From Albugo candida (lineage: Eukaryota; Oomycota; Peronosporomycetes; Albuginales), in NCBI GenBank assembly GCA_040437565.1, contig JBDOQK010000055.1:171773-235772 (forward strand): DNA of 64,000 bases. Reading direction: 5' to 3'. This document shows, piece by piece, positions 37,040-47,908 of the stretch. The notes beneath the pieces were generated by a model. The model was not told the origin of the DNA. It saw nothing but the letters and a program-made list of their open reading frames with translations, and searched no databases. Numbering within the stretch: position 1 is the first letter of the stretch; each line of letters opens with the position of its first letter. A program made the position numbers and the translations under genes.

Positions 37040-37277
37040 CTTAACAGTAACCTTAACGGATGTGATCAATGCACTCGAAGAGATTGAATTCGGAAGTTTT
37101 GTGAGTTCTGTAGAACAGTGTGTCGAAGGTGAGAATTTTGAAATACTTTATTATCAATCGTCAGATTTGTTTTGAGCATGGAGATGTGTTCTAGGGACCA
37201 GAGTTGTGGCCACCGCAAAGAAAAACGCAAAGAAAGAGTCAGCGGATAGGACCAAACCGGATACGATAGAGGATTGA
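37040..37277 (+). pseudogene. POLE3-like second copy, partial
   Basis: Starting directly after the N gap 36940-37039, this matches the POLE3 gene from LTVTLTDVINALEEIEFGSF onward. Exon parts 37040-37128 and 37195-37277 are separated by a 66-bp intron at the same place as in the first copy, and end KKNAKKES...TIED. The visible part has no stop or frameshift. The first exon is absent. It lies between the two halves of the ARP10-like gene. It may be a 5'-truncated duplicate or a misplaced allele or contig. Confidence 0.65.
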
Positions 37278-37790
37278 AAGGATAAATTGAATACAAGATT
37301 GCGTAGCGTACTATACCACCATACAGGATCGATGGCACCGCTAACGACGCTATAACGGTTTTTATCGAAGAAATCAATCATCGTATGACAGCTACCAAAG
37401 CCCTGCGACTGATTTTTGACTCAAATGGACTCGTCAGATTTTGATTTGGATGATTCGGACGTACCACGGTGAAGCGCGCTAAGTTAAGAGACAAGAATCA
37501 TAGTTGTGGATAAGAAGAGCTTCGTTGTGAGCGACTGTTTATCAGTAGGGAATTACATACGTTTGATAATGCGTAAACGCGAGGAGTATCGATTGCTCCT
37601 CAAGTCATTCGCATGACTTACGTCGAGACACCCCCATATGAGTTGGATCATTGATCAATACCTTGATCCGTACAAATTATGTCTATAGTCACGAATCATA
37701 CCGTATACGTGTTTTTTTGGTTGAAAGATAAATCCGCGAACCTTACTTCTTTCCGCACCGAGTATTGTCGTACTAAACTAACGCGGGATC
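37040..37790. repeat. Second copy of the diverged ~0.8 kb segmental duplication
   Basis: Partner of 33828-34640, in the same orientation. Similarity runs through the POLE3 3' exons and about 500 bp of downstream sequence, then fades near 37790. Divergence is obvious (substitutions and short indels), unlike the near-identical gap flanks elsewhere. Confidence 0.75.
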
Positions 37791-38119
37791 GAAATCTAAA
37801 CTCATTCTACAGCATACAATCGCACTCTCACCGCAATATGGGGATAGACTACTTCGAGTTTCGCTGACAAAACAAAGTATTTTGAACTATATTGAGGCTG
37901 ATTGAGTACAAATATAAGTATGATCCGTGACAAGTCATGTATTCGTAAATATAGACATAATTTGAAAAACAAACTTTGCTTCCAAATCCTTGGTCTTTTT
38001 TACACGAAAATTTGTGAAGAGCCATGTTACGGGGTTGAAGGTATGGAATGCATGATATACAGATACTTTTCGTTTCTCGATTAATGCTTCCATCTGACAA
38101 AGTGTTTGCTACGTGGGAA

Positions 38120-38640
38120 AGAATTCGCTAATTCTGGAACGAAAGAGCGATGTTGCAGCTACTGTTTGACCCGACTTCGTACCATCCTCGTTGATATTCG
38201 TATTCAACAAGTGAGAGTGTTGCTGTTCCAGTAGCCTTTGCTTGATAGTTTTGCACAGCATACGTACGGAAATCTCAAAAGAGAACTTCTGACAGCTTAT
38301 ACTCTATAAATGGCCTACCTCTGGAATGATTGCTGCGAAATGAAAAGTAGACAAGCTGCCAGCGCTGCTGTTTGCGATGTGGTCTTTTAGTTCACGTGCA
38401 CAAGGTAGCAATATTCGAGATAATATGGAGTGCATGAGGGTGAATGTGTACAGCATAGATGGAAAGGCTTATCAATTCGCACATTGGTCAGAGATATGCA
38501 AGACAGAGTTAAAGAGGAAGTGCGAGACACGAGAATGACGGTTGATGTGCGTTCGATATATATACCTAGAGGGTCAGCGCCTACGGTTCTCTTCATTGGC
38601 TCTGTTTCAAGCGCCGCTATTCTGTAATTGCAGTAAGAAA
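38120..38640 (+). CDS. Actin-related protein 10-like, C-terminal exons (tentative)
   Basis: Pieces in order resemble the C-terminal half of ACTR10: AMLQLLFDPTS near 38151, LCLIVLHSIRTEISKENF near 38240-38292 (family LILDSLIQCPIDTRKQL), and from about 38470 LVRDMQDRVKEEV, VRSIYIPRGSAPTVLFIGSV (family [20 protein letters not shown]). The last block is in the right place for the actin-fold C-terminus. Exon borders were not resolved and some frame changes remain. If correct, the ARP10 gene runs from 36311 to about 38700 with its middle replaced or displaced by the POLE3 copy and an assembly gap. Confidence 0.45.
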
Positions 38641-38779
38641 TCATCCAAAAGGCTGGATGACGCTCTCTCTTATTTAACCTTATATGAGCAGGTACATTCC
38701 ACTAATCCTCATATCTCCCAATCTGCCAACAACTTCTTAATCCATCGTCCGACTTGCCGCTGTCGAAGTGAAGCTTAGA

Positions 38780-39038
38780 ATGCTTTCATTTGATACCAGT
38801 ACTTACATACGGCCTCATGATGCGGGGCTGGCCCAAACTGCCGAAAATCAGCATTATTATACGATGGGTTGCTTCTTTGGGCTACATCGACCGTTGCCAA
38901 CGATTGGTGAAAGGTACGAGGAAATTTAATTGACGCTCTTCATAGTGTAGATGTGCTGGACGTGTACAGGCTTGTCGAGAGCTAGAATTAGCGTTAATCG
39001 CTTGCACTGGCGCAACTAAGTTTCCCATTCGAATATGA
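38780..39038 (+). CDS. Small cysteine-pair protein, unknown function
   Basis: Two exons (38780-38913 and 38951-39038) give a 73-aa protein starting MLSFDTSTYIRPHDAGL and containing AENQHYYTMGCFFGLHRPLP, then a C-terminal helix-like RCAGRVQACRELELALIACT. The cysteine spacing recalls small coiled-coil-helix proteins of the mitochondrial intermembrane space, but it is not a clean CX9C pair, so no name is given. The intron would be only 37 bp. Without it the first exon ends GERYEEI and stop, giving a shorter 49-aa product. The total with the intron is divisible by three. Confidence 0.45.
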
Positions 39039-39204
39039 TATGCATATTATTTCTACTATTGTCGTTCTACATCCTCGGCCCAGAAACAACCGCGATGCCG
39101 ACGTGAATTACGCACGTGCACATTGCGTACAAACTCGCGCGCTGACAACCTCAACACATTTATAATAAAAGATATCATCGAGGTATATTAGTTTTGATTT
39201 CATT

Positions 39205-39503
39205 AACGTAAAGAGCATATTCTTAAAGATATATCAGGTTTGTTCGAAAAACCAAAGAAAGAGAACCTTGGAATTGACTTTCCAAGACAGTACACATCCT
39301 TAGAGAGTGTGAAGAGAGACATGCATGCAGCAATAAGGCTTTCTTGCACAAGGATAGGAAAGGCGGTAAGTATCGAGATTAGCCACACGAAATGTGATGA
39401 GCATTCAGATGTTACCGGAAATCTAGATACGTTATGAAGCCATTGTAAAAGCGTTGAATGCCAGTTTTGTAAACAAAATGGGTGTAGAATTTGTAACATA
39501 GAG
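39205..39503 (+). CDS. Hypothetical protein, two C-terminal exons
   Basis: An exon ending at 39365 (with SGLFEKPKKENLGIDFPRQY and SLESVKRDMHAAIRLSC) is followed by a good GT donor (GTAAGTATC). A second exon from about 39432 reads IRYEAIVKALNASFVNKMGV to a stop. The 5' end is not clear; an acceptor near 39200 suggests earlier exons. No family was recognised. The second exon is repeated after the N gap at 39518-39617. Confidence 0.4.
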
Positions 39504-39784
39504 CAAAATGCTGCCACNNNNNNNNNNNNNNNNNNNNNNNNNNNNNNNNNNNNNNNNNNNNNNNNNNNNNNNNNNNNNNNNNNNNNNNNNNNNNNNNNNN
39601 NNNNNNNNNNNNNNNNNAGGATAGGAAAGGCGGTAAGTATCGAGATTAGCCACACGAAATGTGATGAGCATTCAGATGTTACCGGAAATCTAGATACGTT
39701 ATGAAGCCATTGTAAAAGCGTTGAATGCCAGTTTTGTAAACAAAATGGGTGTAGAATTTGTAACATAGAGCAAAATGCTGCCAC
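39351..39784. repeat. Gap-flanking direct duplication (167 bp)
   Basis: 39351-39517 recurs as 39618-39784 around the N gap 39518-39617, duplicating the last exon of the hypothetical gene before it. Likely an assembly overlap artefact. Confidence 0.85.
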
Positions 39785-40014
39785 AGTACACTTAGATCAA
39801 GCACGACAGACTCAGCCTGATCTGGCTATACTTTTTTTGTATTTACTACTACTTCTTCCAAGATTACTTATAAACTACCAAAGTCATGTAATCATTTCTT
39901 ACACACACTTATGTCGAGCGTAGAGAGTGTAATGCAGCAGCTGGTGGAATCGCCAATATTATGCTGAACCCAGATAGCTGACCTACACTCGCTCTCGTTG
40001 AGCTTCCCTAGGAA

Positions 40015-40028
40015 TCACTTTCCAATTC
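40015..40028 (+). promoter_or_regulatory. Oomycete Inr/FPR-type core promoter of the 40052 gene
   Basis: TCACTTTCCAATTC agrees with the oomycete initiator/FPR consensus except mainly at the last base. It starts 37 nt before the ATG at 40052. Confidence 0.6.
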
Positions 40029-40051
40029 AGCAGCAACTAGCAATTACTCCA

Positions 40052-40633
40052 ATGGTGCATCCCAACTTCCTCGTCACCGTGCTTATCTTCGTCACTGTTA
40101 TCAACGCAAAAGATGTGTCTCGCTCTCTACAGGGTTCCAAGCCGAAAGAGCGTCTGTGTGGTAATGATTACAACGATATACTCCAAGTGGAACCTCTTGA
40201 AATTGATAATTGGGGTACTCTTACGTGCCCTGCGAATTTTCGACGCAATATCCAGGATTCAAACGCTCGCTGTTTTTTGACAGGCTGCGGTAGCACGGTT
40301 GAGAAAGATTGTTCAGATACTCTTCAGGGTCTCCTCAACAGCATTTTGAGTGTTTACTATAATGTCGATGCATCAACTCTGTTACATACTGCATTTCCGC
40401 AAGCGGATCCGACTTTCAATTTTGGTATAATTGATGGTGATCACACAGAAGCTTTGAACATTGTTGGCAACTATATCTTATCAATCAATGTGAGAACCTC
40501 GGTGAACCTCGCGTATGCGGCTCTTTGGTATCGCTTTTTGAAAGACTTAAATCCGACGAGTAACGAAGACTTTCGTCTGGAGCTTTTGATAATTGCTTTC
40601 TTCCTGTTTACGTGCTCTGATCAAAACTTTTGA
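40052..40633 (+). CDS. Secreted cysteine-containing protein, candidate effector
   Basis: A 193-aa ORF without introns starting MVHPNFLVTVLIFVTVINA, a clear signal peptide with cleavage expected near residue 19. The mature part begins KDVSRSLQGSKPKERLCG: RSLQ at residues 24-27 and KER at 32-34 loosely recall the RXLR-EER layout, with RXLQ variants reported in some downy mildews, but RSLQ sits unusually close to the cleavage site. Several cysteines follow (residue 36 onward) and the C-terminus is hydrophobic (LELLIIAFFLFTC). It may share ancestry with the 51414 protein. No enzyme domain was recognised. Function unknown. Confidence 0.7.
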   Translation: MVHPNFLVTVLIFVTVINAKDVSRSLQGSKPKERLCGNDYNDILQVEPLEIDNWGTLTCPANFRRNIQDSNARCFLTGCGSTVEKDCSDTLQGLLNSILSVYYNVDASTLLHTAFPQADPTFNFGIIDGDHTEALNIVGNYILSINVRTSVNLAYAALWYRFLKDLNPTSNEDFRLELLIIAFFLFTCSDQNF

Positions 40634-40638
40634 TTCTG

Positions 40639-41245
40639 GTCAGGAGAAAAATGTATTCTCTTACTGCGACAACATTGTAATCCGAATACATTATCCTGCT
40701 GTTTAATGCGGTTACCCTATCCTTGATCTTTATTTTTCTGCTCTTGTCGCATTTCTACAAAGTCTTTATTGGAATCGAATTACTTCTTGAATCTCAAGCT
40801 TTGTCAAGTGACGTTGCAAGCAAGATGCAAAATCAAACGCAGTAAAGCACCGACTGGTACATTTCGATCAAATTCTAGCACCAAATCTTCGNNNNNNNNN
40901 NNNNNNNNNNNNNNNNNNNNNNNNNNNNNNNNNNNNNNNNNNNNNNNNNNNNNNNNNNNNNNNNNNNNNNNNNNNNNNNNNNNNNNNNNNNGTCAGGAGA
41001 AAAATGTATTCTCTTACTGCGACAACATTGTAATCCGAATACATTATCCTGCTGTTTTAATGCGGTTACCCTATCCTTGATCTTTATTTTTCTGCTCTTG
41101 TCGCATTTCTACAAAGTCTTTATTGGAATCGAATTACTTCTTGAATCTCAAGCTTTGTCAAGTGACGTTGCAAGCAAGATGCAAAATCAAACGCAGTAAA
41201 GCACCGACTGGTACATTTCGATCAAATTCTAGCACCAAATCTTCG
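40639..41245. repeat. Gap-flanking direct duplication (253/254 bp)
   Basis: 40639-40891 recurs as 40992-41245 around the N gap 40892-40991, with a single T insertion in the second copy (GTTTAATG against GTTTTAATG). The one-base difference fits either allelic contigs or a homopolymer error. No gene is recognised here. Confidence 0.85.
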
Positions 41246-41301
41246 CTTCTAGTCGAAGAAGAATTATCAGCTAACCGTGGTTGGTATGTAATCCAAAATC
41301 C

Positions 41302-43605
41302 TTACTCTAAGAACTTTCTACAGGTCTCAAGCAGATGATCCTGACGGAGCTCGCCCAAAGGAAGATTGAGTAAATCGAATGCCGCCAAAATACTGATAGC
41401 ATCACTGTTCGAAACAGACATCGTCGGATACCGTTGACTGAAATGTGTCAGGATAACGTGTCTGGCACGAGCATTACGTGCAACTTGTATCGCTTCTGAG
41501 AACGTCGAATGAGATTTGTCTTTGGCTTCCTTTTCCAATGTATCATCGAATGTTGCCTCATGGATAAACAGGTATGCGTCTGTGGCCGCAGAGACAAGAT
41601 CCACGCTGGGACGACAATCGCCCGAATATGCGATTTTGTGAATCTGATTGTTTGCCTCTTTTGAATCAATTGTCAGACTGCCTGCATACTGGAACACCAC
41701 CGCATACGAGAGATGTGCGTGTTTGACCGGCACCGTCAGAAAACTCGCCAAACTTAGTTTTTCATAAAGGAATCTCAATGTCTCTCGACGAGTATTGTGA
41801 TTGGGATCAAAATTCGAGTCGTTTGGATTGAACACTCGGTTATCCACAAACCGATAGGAAGATTGGATAGAGCGATCAATCTGACAGTATTCTTCAAGCC
41901 AGTAGCGAATTTGTGTGGGTCCAATAATCAGAAGAGGTTCATTGTACCCTACATGAGAGCGCTGACACAATATTCTCAATATTCCCAGATGATGATCGGC
42001 ATGATTATGCGATATCCAGATACATTGGAGCTGTGATACAACTTGAGCTAACATTGGGTGATTCCCACCAACCGCACGGTATAATTGACCGAGACTACCT
42101 TCCCCACAATCTAGTAGTAATCCCCCACATTGCGCGTCAATCCCATGAAGCAAGAGGTAAATTCCACTGACATTACGAAATTTCGATGGAATTGCGCAGC
42201 CCGTTCCTAGAAATATAATGCGAGGAATACTGATATCCAGCTTCGGATTTGAGATTCCACTATCAGGTATCTCAGGTTTTTGAATTAGTTGCAAGCAATT
42301 CCCACGATGAAAACCTCGTTGGCTGACTGGCGACAAAGTATATTGAAGTAGACTTTCTCCGAGGATAACCGATCGGAATCTCTGCCAGTTGCTAGCTTGC
42401 ATCCAAGTGGTCCACTCTTCTCCTGACTCGATACTCTTTCGTTCATAATCGTTAGATGGTATCAGTAGCGGAAATTCCGCATGCAACTGCGACTGCAATT
42501 GAGTGGAGGCTCGGAATACACTCATGTTAGGACATGCAAAATGATTCAATATCACATGATCGACGTCATCTCCGAACTTTTGCAACCACTTCACGTATCT
42601 GGCATCCGAAAGTATATTTTCTTCTGCTAAATGATAAATCACCCGCACATTTCTTTTCTCTTCCGCCACGACTTTTTCACCATTTTGAAAGATATTCCAG
42701 CCTTCCCAAAAAACTAGCTCATCGATATAGTCGAAAGTGGGGCACGAAATGAGCAAGCAAACAGCTCCAGGAAGTGATGGAGACACGCAGTCATGGGAAT
42801 GCACTATCTGTCCGTTCGATAACTCGACACTTTTCCCTTGATGAAGCTGGCCAAACATTTTTCCTTTCGGAACCCCAAGTGCAATTGCTCGATCCACAAG
42901 GAATTTCCCACGCTGCGGTGGCGTCTCAATTACATAACTAATTGCAACATTCGACGCTTGCTTCATGAATCCTTGCTCTATCTTTTCACTTGGACCTGCA
43001 TTACTGATCTCACAATGCTTTCTCTTGGATTTACAGTGCATGGGTATGGCGTGGATGATAACTTCTCCCTTATACACAATTTGCCTTTTTCCACCTGCTG
43101 GCGTACAGGAACCGATTTCAGTGGTTTTTATCGACATGTTGGGTCTGCAAATTGGAATTCCATCAAAAATGAGGTCCACGCATTGTCGAATGCAAGGCAC
43201 CTTGATAGGAAATGGCGCGTAGCGTGCATATACTTTTGGGTCATCGGCGGTCCGTAAACATGAACTGCTTCTTTCTCACACGTATCTGATATTGTCAATA
43301 TCATACCTGTATATATGTGTCAGTGTGAGTCTTTGATACGTCAATATTCACCTGGAAGTCCTCCGACTGACTTTACAGACAGTTGTGTTAGAAAAAGATG
43401 ACGAAGTTTGCTGAGGCGAATGCGATGCTCCATGCACAATCGCTGTGTTCCGTCTCCTACATTGAATATAAATCTGTATGAATGTTAAGAAATGTTGCTT
43501 AGCGAATGGAAACACTGATTTTCACCTCTCTTTATCGGTTGATACGACCAGAGTTGGAGACAACTCTATTGACTCGGTGCTTAACACATGAACTTGCACC
43601 ACCAT
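41302..43605 (-). CDS. ELAC2: Ribonuclease Z, long form (tRNase Z, ELAC2-type)
   Basis: Removes 3' trailers from precursor tRNAs in nucleus and/or mitochondria. Four minus-strand exons (43605-43526, 43473-43352, 43306-43201, 43144-41302) give 716 aa, within the long-form range. The N-terminal half-domain starts MVVQVHVLST and contains FIFNVGDGTQRLCMEH and HVYGPPMTQKYMHATRHFL. The catalytic C-terminal half has IIFLGTGCAIPSKFRNVS, DCGEGSLGQLYR, the metal-binding SHNHADHH (HxHxDH), IAYSGDCRPS, FIHEATFDD, KSHSTFSEAI and ILTHFSQRYP, all expected of the metallo-beta-lactamase fold. The stretch just above 43144 that reads MPCIRQCVDL is intron. The ATG lies 180 bp from that of GMP synthase on the other strand. 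Confidence 0.95.
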
Positions 43606-43785
43606 TGCGTTGTGTACCGTAAACGCGGTACAAGGAGACGCTGGGTATTATTGGCCAATCTGAGCTAAAACTCACGATCTGACCGCTTGCAATAGACTTT
43701 GAAGACTTTTCATTGGTGATCGCAATACCATAACCATAATGATTGGACGGATTATCAAAAGCATTTTCACTGGAAGCTAATCGAT
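43606..43785. promoter_or_regulatory. Divergent promoter region between tRNase Z and GMP synthase
   Basis: The 180 bp between the two start codons must hold both promoters and 5' UTRs. No clear Inr/FPR motif was found. Co-regulation is possible but not shown. Confidence 0.5.
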
Positions 43786-45597
43786 ATGAGCCAATTCGTA
43801 ACGGATCGGTCACAAATTGCGATTCTTGATTTTGGATCACAGTATAGCCATTTGATTGCACGTCGCGTACGAGGTTTGGTTTTGCTTGATTTCAGTCTCT
43901 GTTACTTGTGATCAAAGTGCATTCATATTCATACTTGTGATAGAGCTGCATGTCTTTTGTGAACTGTACTCGTGTTTGGTGGATGCCAAAGAGCTTCGGC
44001 AGCATCGATTGAATGGTATCATCCTATCAGGAGGGCCCAATTCTGTATTTGACCCACTAGCACCTCATCTCAATCAGAGTGTGTGGGATCTCATTGAAGA
44101 ACTAAAGCTACCGGTTTTAGGTGAGTTGCTCTCAGTAAAAGTTGCACAGACTCATATTCTTCTTTGATATAAGGAATATGCTATGGGCTGCAAGAATTAG
44201 CTTTCAAGCATAAAGGAGTAGTCGCTCCGTGTGATCATAGAGAGTATGGCAAGGCGATGGTAGAGACAATCTCTGACTCAGACTGTGGTGGTCTTCTCCA
44301 AGATCTACCAAATGAGTTTCAGGTTTGGATGAGTCACGGTGATAAACTGACAGCTTGTCCGGATGGATTCCATGATATCGCCACTACAAAAAACTCTCCT
44401 CATGCGGCGATCTACAACCCAGAAAAAAAGTTTTACGGAATTCAATTTCATCCCGAGGTTGTTGTCACCTTTCGTACAATGGAATTGATTATTCGTAACA
44501 AAAGTCTGTGATCAGGTCACGCATTCACCATTAGGGAAAAATCTTTTACGGAATTTCGCTGTCAAAATCTGTCAATCTCCGGTCGACTGGGATATGAGTA
44601 ATGTTGCCGATCTATTCATTAAGCAGGTGCAAGAGACTGTCGGTCCATGTGGCCATGTTATCGGCGCTGTCAGTGGAGGTGTGGATTCCTCTGTTGCAGC
44701 TGTTCTCTTACAACGAGCTTTGGGCAATCGCTTTCATGCTGTTTTAATTGATAATGGCTTACTGCGTGAAAATGAAGCTTTTCATGTCGTCAAGCGACTC
44801 AAAGACAAAATGGAGATCAATTTGCACTGTATTGACGCTTCCGATCGGTTTTTGACCTCTTTGAAAGGTATAACGGATCCAGAACAAAAGCGAAAAACAA
44901 TTGGAAATTTATTTATTGAGATCTTCCAAGAGGAAGCTACTCGTTTGGGAAACATTGAGTTTTTATTACAAGGGACGCTGTATCCCGACGTGATTGAAAG
45001 CGTTTCGTACAAAGGACCGAGTGCGACTATCAAGACACATCATAATGTGGGCGGTCTTCCAGAGAAAATGCATTTGAAACTGATTGAACCCTTACGGGAG
45101 CTGTTCAAAGATGAAGTGCGTGAGTTGGGTGTCGCACTTGGAATCGATCACGATAGCGTGTGGCGCCATCCGTTTCCAGGACCCGGACTTGCCATTCGAA
45201 TTTTGGGAGAGATTTCAAAGGAAAGTTTGGATATATTGCGGCAAGCAGATACGATTTTTATCGATGAATTGCGTAAAAGCGGACATTATGAGACTACTGG
45301 ACAGGTTCGTTTTCTTCTCCTTGTAAATTGGGCAATGCACTTATATTTTATTCGCAGGCTTTTTGTGTCTTACTTCCCATCCGATCTGTGGGAGTGATGG
45401 GCGATGGCCGTACTTACGAAAAAGTAATTGCTCTTCGTGCTGTTAGTACGTCGGATTACATGACTGCGGATTGGTATCCCATGCCATTTGATGTGCTGGG
45501 ACGTATGTCCAGTCGTATCATCAATGAAGTGCGCGGGATCAATCGTGTCGTATACGACATATCCTCTAAACCGCCCGCTACAATTGAATGGGAATAG
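43786..45597 (+). CDS. guaA: GMP synthase (glutamine-hydrolysing)
   Basis: Converts XMP to GMP using ATP and glutamine, the last step of guanine nucleotide synthesis. Exons 43786-43873, 43944-44120, 44174-44457, 44516-45304 and 45358-45597 give 525 aa, the normal length. Seen: [20 protein letters not shown] start; class I glutaminase domain with the Cys of GICYGLQE, and the His and Glu of IQFHPE; ATP pyrophosphatase P-loop [16 protein letters not shown]-binding and dimerisation part with [29 protein letters not shown]; and the canonical C-terminus KPPATIEWE. Introns are 53-70 bp. An intact gene by every check available here. Cytosolic enzyme. Confidence 0.96.
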
Positions 45598-45659
45598 ATT
45601 TAGATAAGATGATCGAACTTAAACGTTAAATCTTTTTATAAACAGCATTATAAAGCATC

Positions 45660-45980
45660 ATGAAATTGAAAGGCGGAGTCACTGCGGAGCATATCCGTCG
45701 AATGACGCGACGAGCGACTAATACGGGACCTCTCACTGCTCCCGAAGAATTAACGATTTATATGAATGCGCTAATGAGACATGATTTCGATGATGAAGGA
45801 TGTGAAGAAGAGTGCGATAATTTAGAACGAGTGATGATGGAATCAGTAAGTTGTCAGAGTTTTATTTCCTAAGCTGAAAGACTTCGTGTTGTGAAATAGG
45901 AAAAGAAGAGTAAACAAGCGCATCGTCCGACTTTGAATTATCACGTTTTTCAGATGTTCAAAGGGAAAATAAAGCGATAA
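45660..45980 (+). CDS. Conserved-looking 88-aa protein, unknown function
   Basis: Two exons (45660-45845 and 45900-45980) with a 54-bp intron encode 88 aa. It starts MKLKGGVTAEHIRRMTRRAT, has an acidic middle (DFDDEGCEEECDNLE) and a basic end (HRPTLNYHVFQMFKGKIKR). It starts 62 bp after GMP synthase on the same strand. The intron, clean frame and composition support a real gene. I do not recognise the family. No membrane segment or signal peptide is seen. Confidence 0.65.
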
Positions 45981-46301
45981 GCAATTGACTCTCAGTTGCA
46001 TTGGATAGAAATCTTGAGCAAGACAAAGAGCGTACAGAGCGTTAGCTCACTAGGACAATATAACGTTTCTTGATTTGCTCTATACAATAAGTACGAATCC
46101 TTCAGAGAATAGCACTATTGCTTGCACCTCCTACAAAGTCGAGTTTAGTACACGGGATTTCAGAAGTAAATATGCGGACTGCACATGCTTTTTGATAGGA
46201 ATAAGTAGAAGAGGACGTTGATATCATATTATAGAGGTAGGCTTGAACGATGGATTAAAGTTAAAGCGCCAAGTGCATTTACTCGCGCCAAAAAAGAAGC
46301 A

Positions 46302-47234
46302 ATGGTAATGTGCATAAAGTGTTTGTGCTTGAGACTGACTTGAATGTGAAAATTAGTCTACAACTCCATCTCAAGAGAATGTCATTACGCTTAAAGGTTC
46401 TACAGAGCTTGTAGCGGAATTTTTCCATTACGGAATCAATAGGTTCCGTCTTGTACTCTATTACGGCTATAACCATTTACGTGTACACATTATAGCATCT
46501 TATATCAACGAGGTATCTATCCAGCAGAAACCTTTAAGCAAGAAGTACAATATGGTCTCAATATGGTCGTCACCGCCGATGAAAAGCTCGATCACTTTTT
46601 ATCAACATTCTTGCAGCAATTATCTGGTCCGTTCATCCATTTCCTTGCGCTTGCTTTTCGATCAATTACAAGCCAATTTTTGAAGATTGGGCATCAAAAT
46701 GTCAAGTACAGAAAGTGGTATTAGTGATAACCGGCGTCGAGAGCAAGGAAGTACTGGAACGATGGGTTTTCGATGTTCAGACTCCGCTTCATTTAGAAAG
46801 GAATCATTCAGAGTGAGTTCAATCTCAAATTTTAGCTGGCTGGCTCATCATCCCTGACATCGTTGCCTAAGATCTAGTCAACAATCGTCACAGAGAAAAG
46901 TCAAAGCACGTAAAGCGATTGTATCTGAAATTCAGGCTGTGATCAGGCAGATAACAGCTAGCGTATCGTTTCTTCCGCTTTTGCATGAGCCAAGCACTTT
47001 TGATCTATTAGTCTATACGAACAAAGATTCCAATGTCCCAGCGCTTTGGGAAGAATCAGATCCGCGATATGTGAAGAACTCCGCTCAAGTTCGATTGCGG
47101 TCTTTTGATACAAATGTAAGTTGTGATAAGACCTTTTTGTTATATGAACTCTAACTTTCACTTTCTGCTTCTATCAGGTTCATAAAATAGACGCTTTTGT
47201 TGCGTACAAGAATCCAGATGAGAATAATGCTTGA
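46302..47234 (+). CDS. MAD2: Spindle assembly checkpoint protein MAD2
   Basis: HORMA-domain protein that, when bound to MAD1 and CDC20 at unattached kinetochores, blocks the anaphase-promoting complex. Exons 46302-46304, 46357-46442, 46496-46626, 46686-46812, 46872-47115 and 47178-47234 give 215 aa. Seen: ITLKGSTELVAEFFHYGINS, ILYQRGIYPAETF, KVVLVITGVESKEVLERW, IVSEIQAVIRQITASVSFLP, FDLLVYTNKD, VRLRSF and HKIDAFVAYKN (the safety-belt region), all in the order of human MAD2. The first exon is proposed to be only the ATG: an in-frame stop precedes the next exon and an ATG followed by a GTAATG donor lies 52 bp upstream. That start is inference. The identity is firm. Confidence 0.92.
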
Positions 47235-47261
47235 ATGAATGAAATGAGTGCTGTCCCCAAA

Positions 47262-47908
47262 TTACTTTGTTTTCTTGATCTCTTTCTTGTCGAACGATTT
47301 CAATATTGTGCGAAACGCGGTTTCAAACCCTTTTTGATCAAAATATCCTTCATAATCGAAAAAATCGCCAACATACAATTTCTTCTCAGCTTTTCTTTGT
47401 CTTTTGTGGTCTTGAATGACCACACTATAGTGATCGTCACCCACGCGAAAGCTCGTTTGTACAAAGATTGGTCCCTCTCCATTCTATAAAACATTCTGTC
47501 AGCGCGTGCGCGTCAAAATTGCATCAGATAGTCACCTTGGTGTAATACTCAAAGAGTTTGTCACCATTCCAATAGCTCATACAAAGTAATACTCCTTGCA
47601 AAAAGAAAAAAGTGGCAACGCATCCAACCGTAATTATTGCTTCGGTTATGTACTGATAGCCTTTGAAGAAGTGGGCAATCGCAGCAATCGCACAGGAAAG
47701 TGTTAATAGAAAAAGTTTGAAATTGTCGGCTTTGTAATCGATAGTAAATCTGGAATCATCGCCGACAATGTCTTTGACTGTATCGTCCAGCAAATTCTTG
47801 ACTGCGCATTGGTCGCCGGTCTCGGTATGTTCAGGATCTATTCACAGCGATTATCAATGTCGCACGAGAACGATATAAAGCCAACAGCAAACCTTTCTGT
47901 TTGCTCAT
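47262..47908 (-). CDS. SPCS2: Signal peptidase complex subunit 2 (SPCS2/SPC25)
   Basis: Accessory subunit of the ER signal peptidase complex. Exons 47908-47893, 47837-47536 and 47483-47262 give 179 aa. Starting MSKQKDPEHTETG, it shows the family's AVKNLLDDTVKDIV block, two adjacent membrane segments (LFLLTLSCAIAAIAHFF and ITVGCVATFFFLQGVLLC) forming a hairpin, and a C-terminal cytosolic part with FRVGDDHYSVVI and LYVGDFFDYEGYFDQKG. Length is slightly below the ~220 aa of animals. The tiny first exon (16 nt) is inferred from splice sites and frame. Tail to tail with MAD2, 27 bp between stop codons. Confidence 0.87.

Noticed and set aside
40118-40154. Definite RXLR-EER effector call for the 40052 protein
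   Set aside because: The motif is RSLQ and KER, lies only about five residues after the predicted cleavage site, and could be chance; kept only as a possible variant.
42800-43200. Start of tRNase Z at 43200 (MPCIRQCVDL)
   Set aside because: That stretch lies in a 56-bp GT-AG intron (43145-43200); upstream exons supply the conserved N-terminal half-domain.
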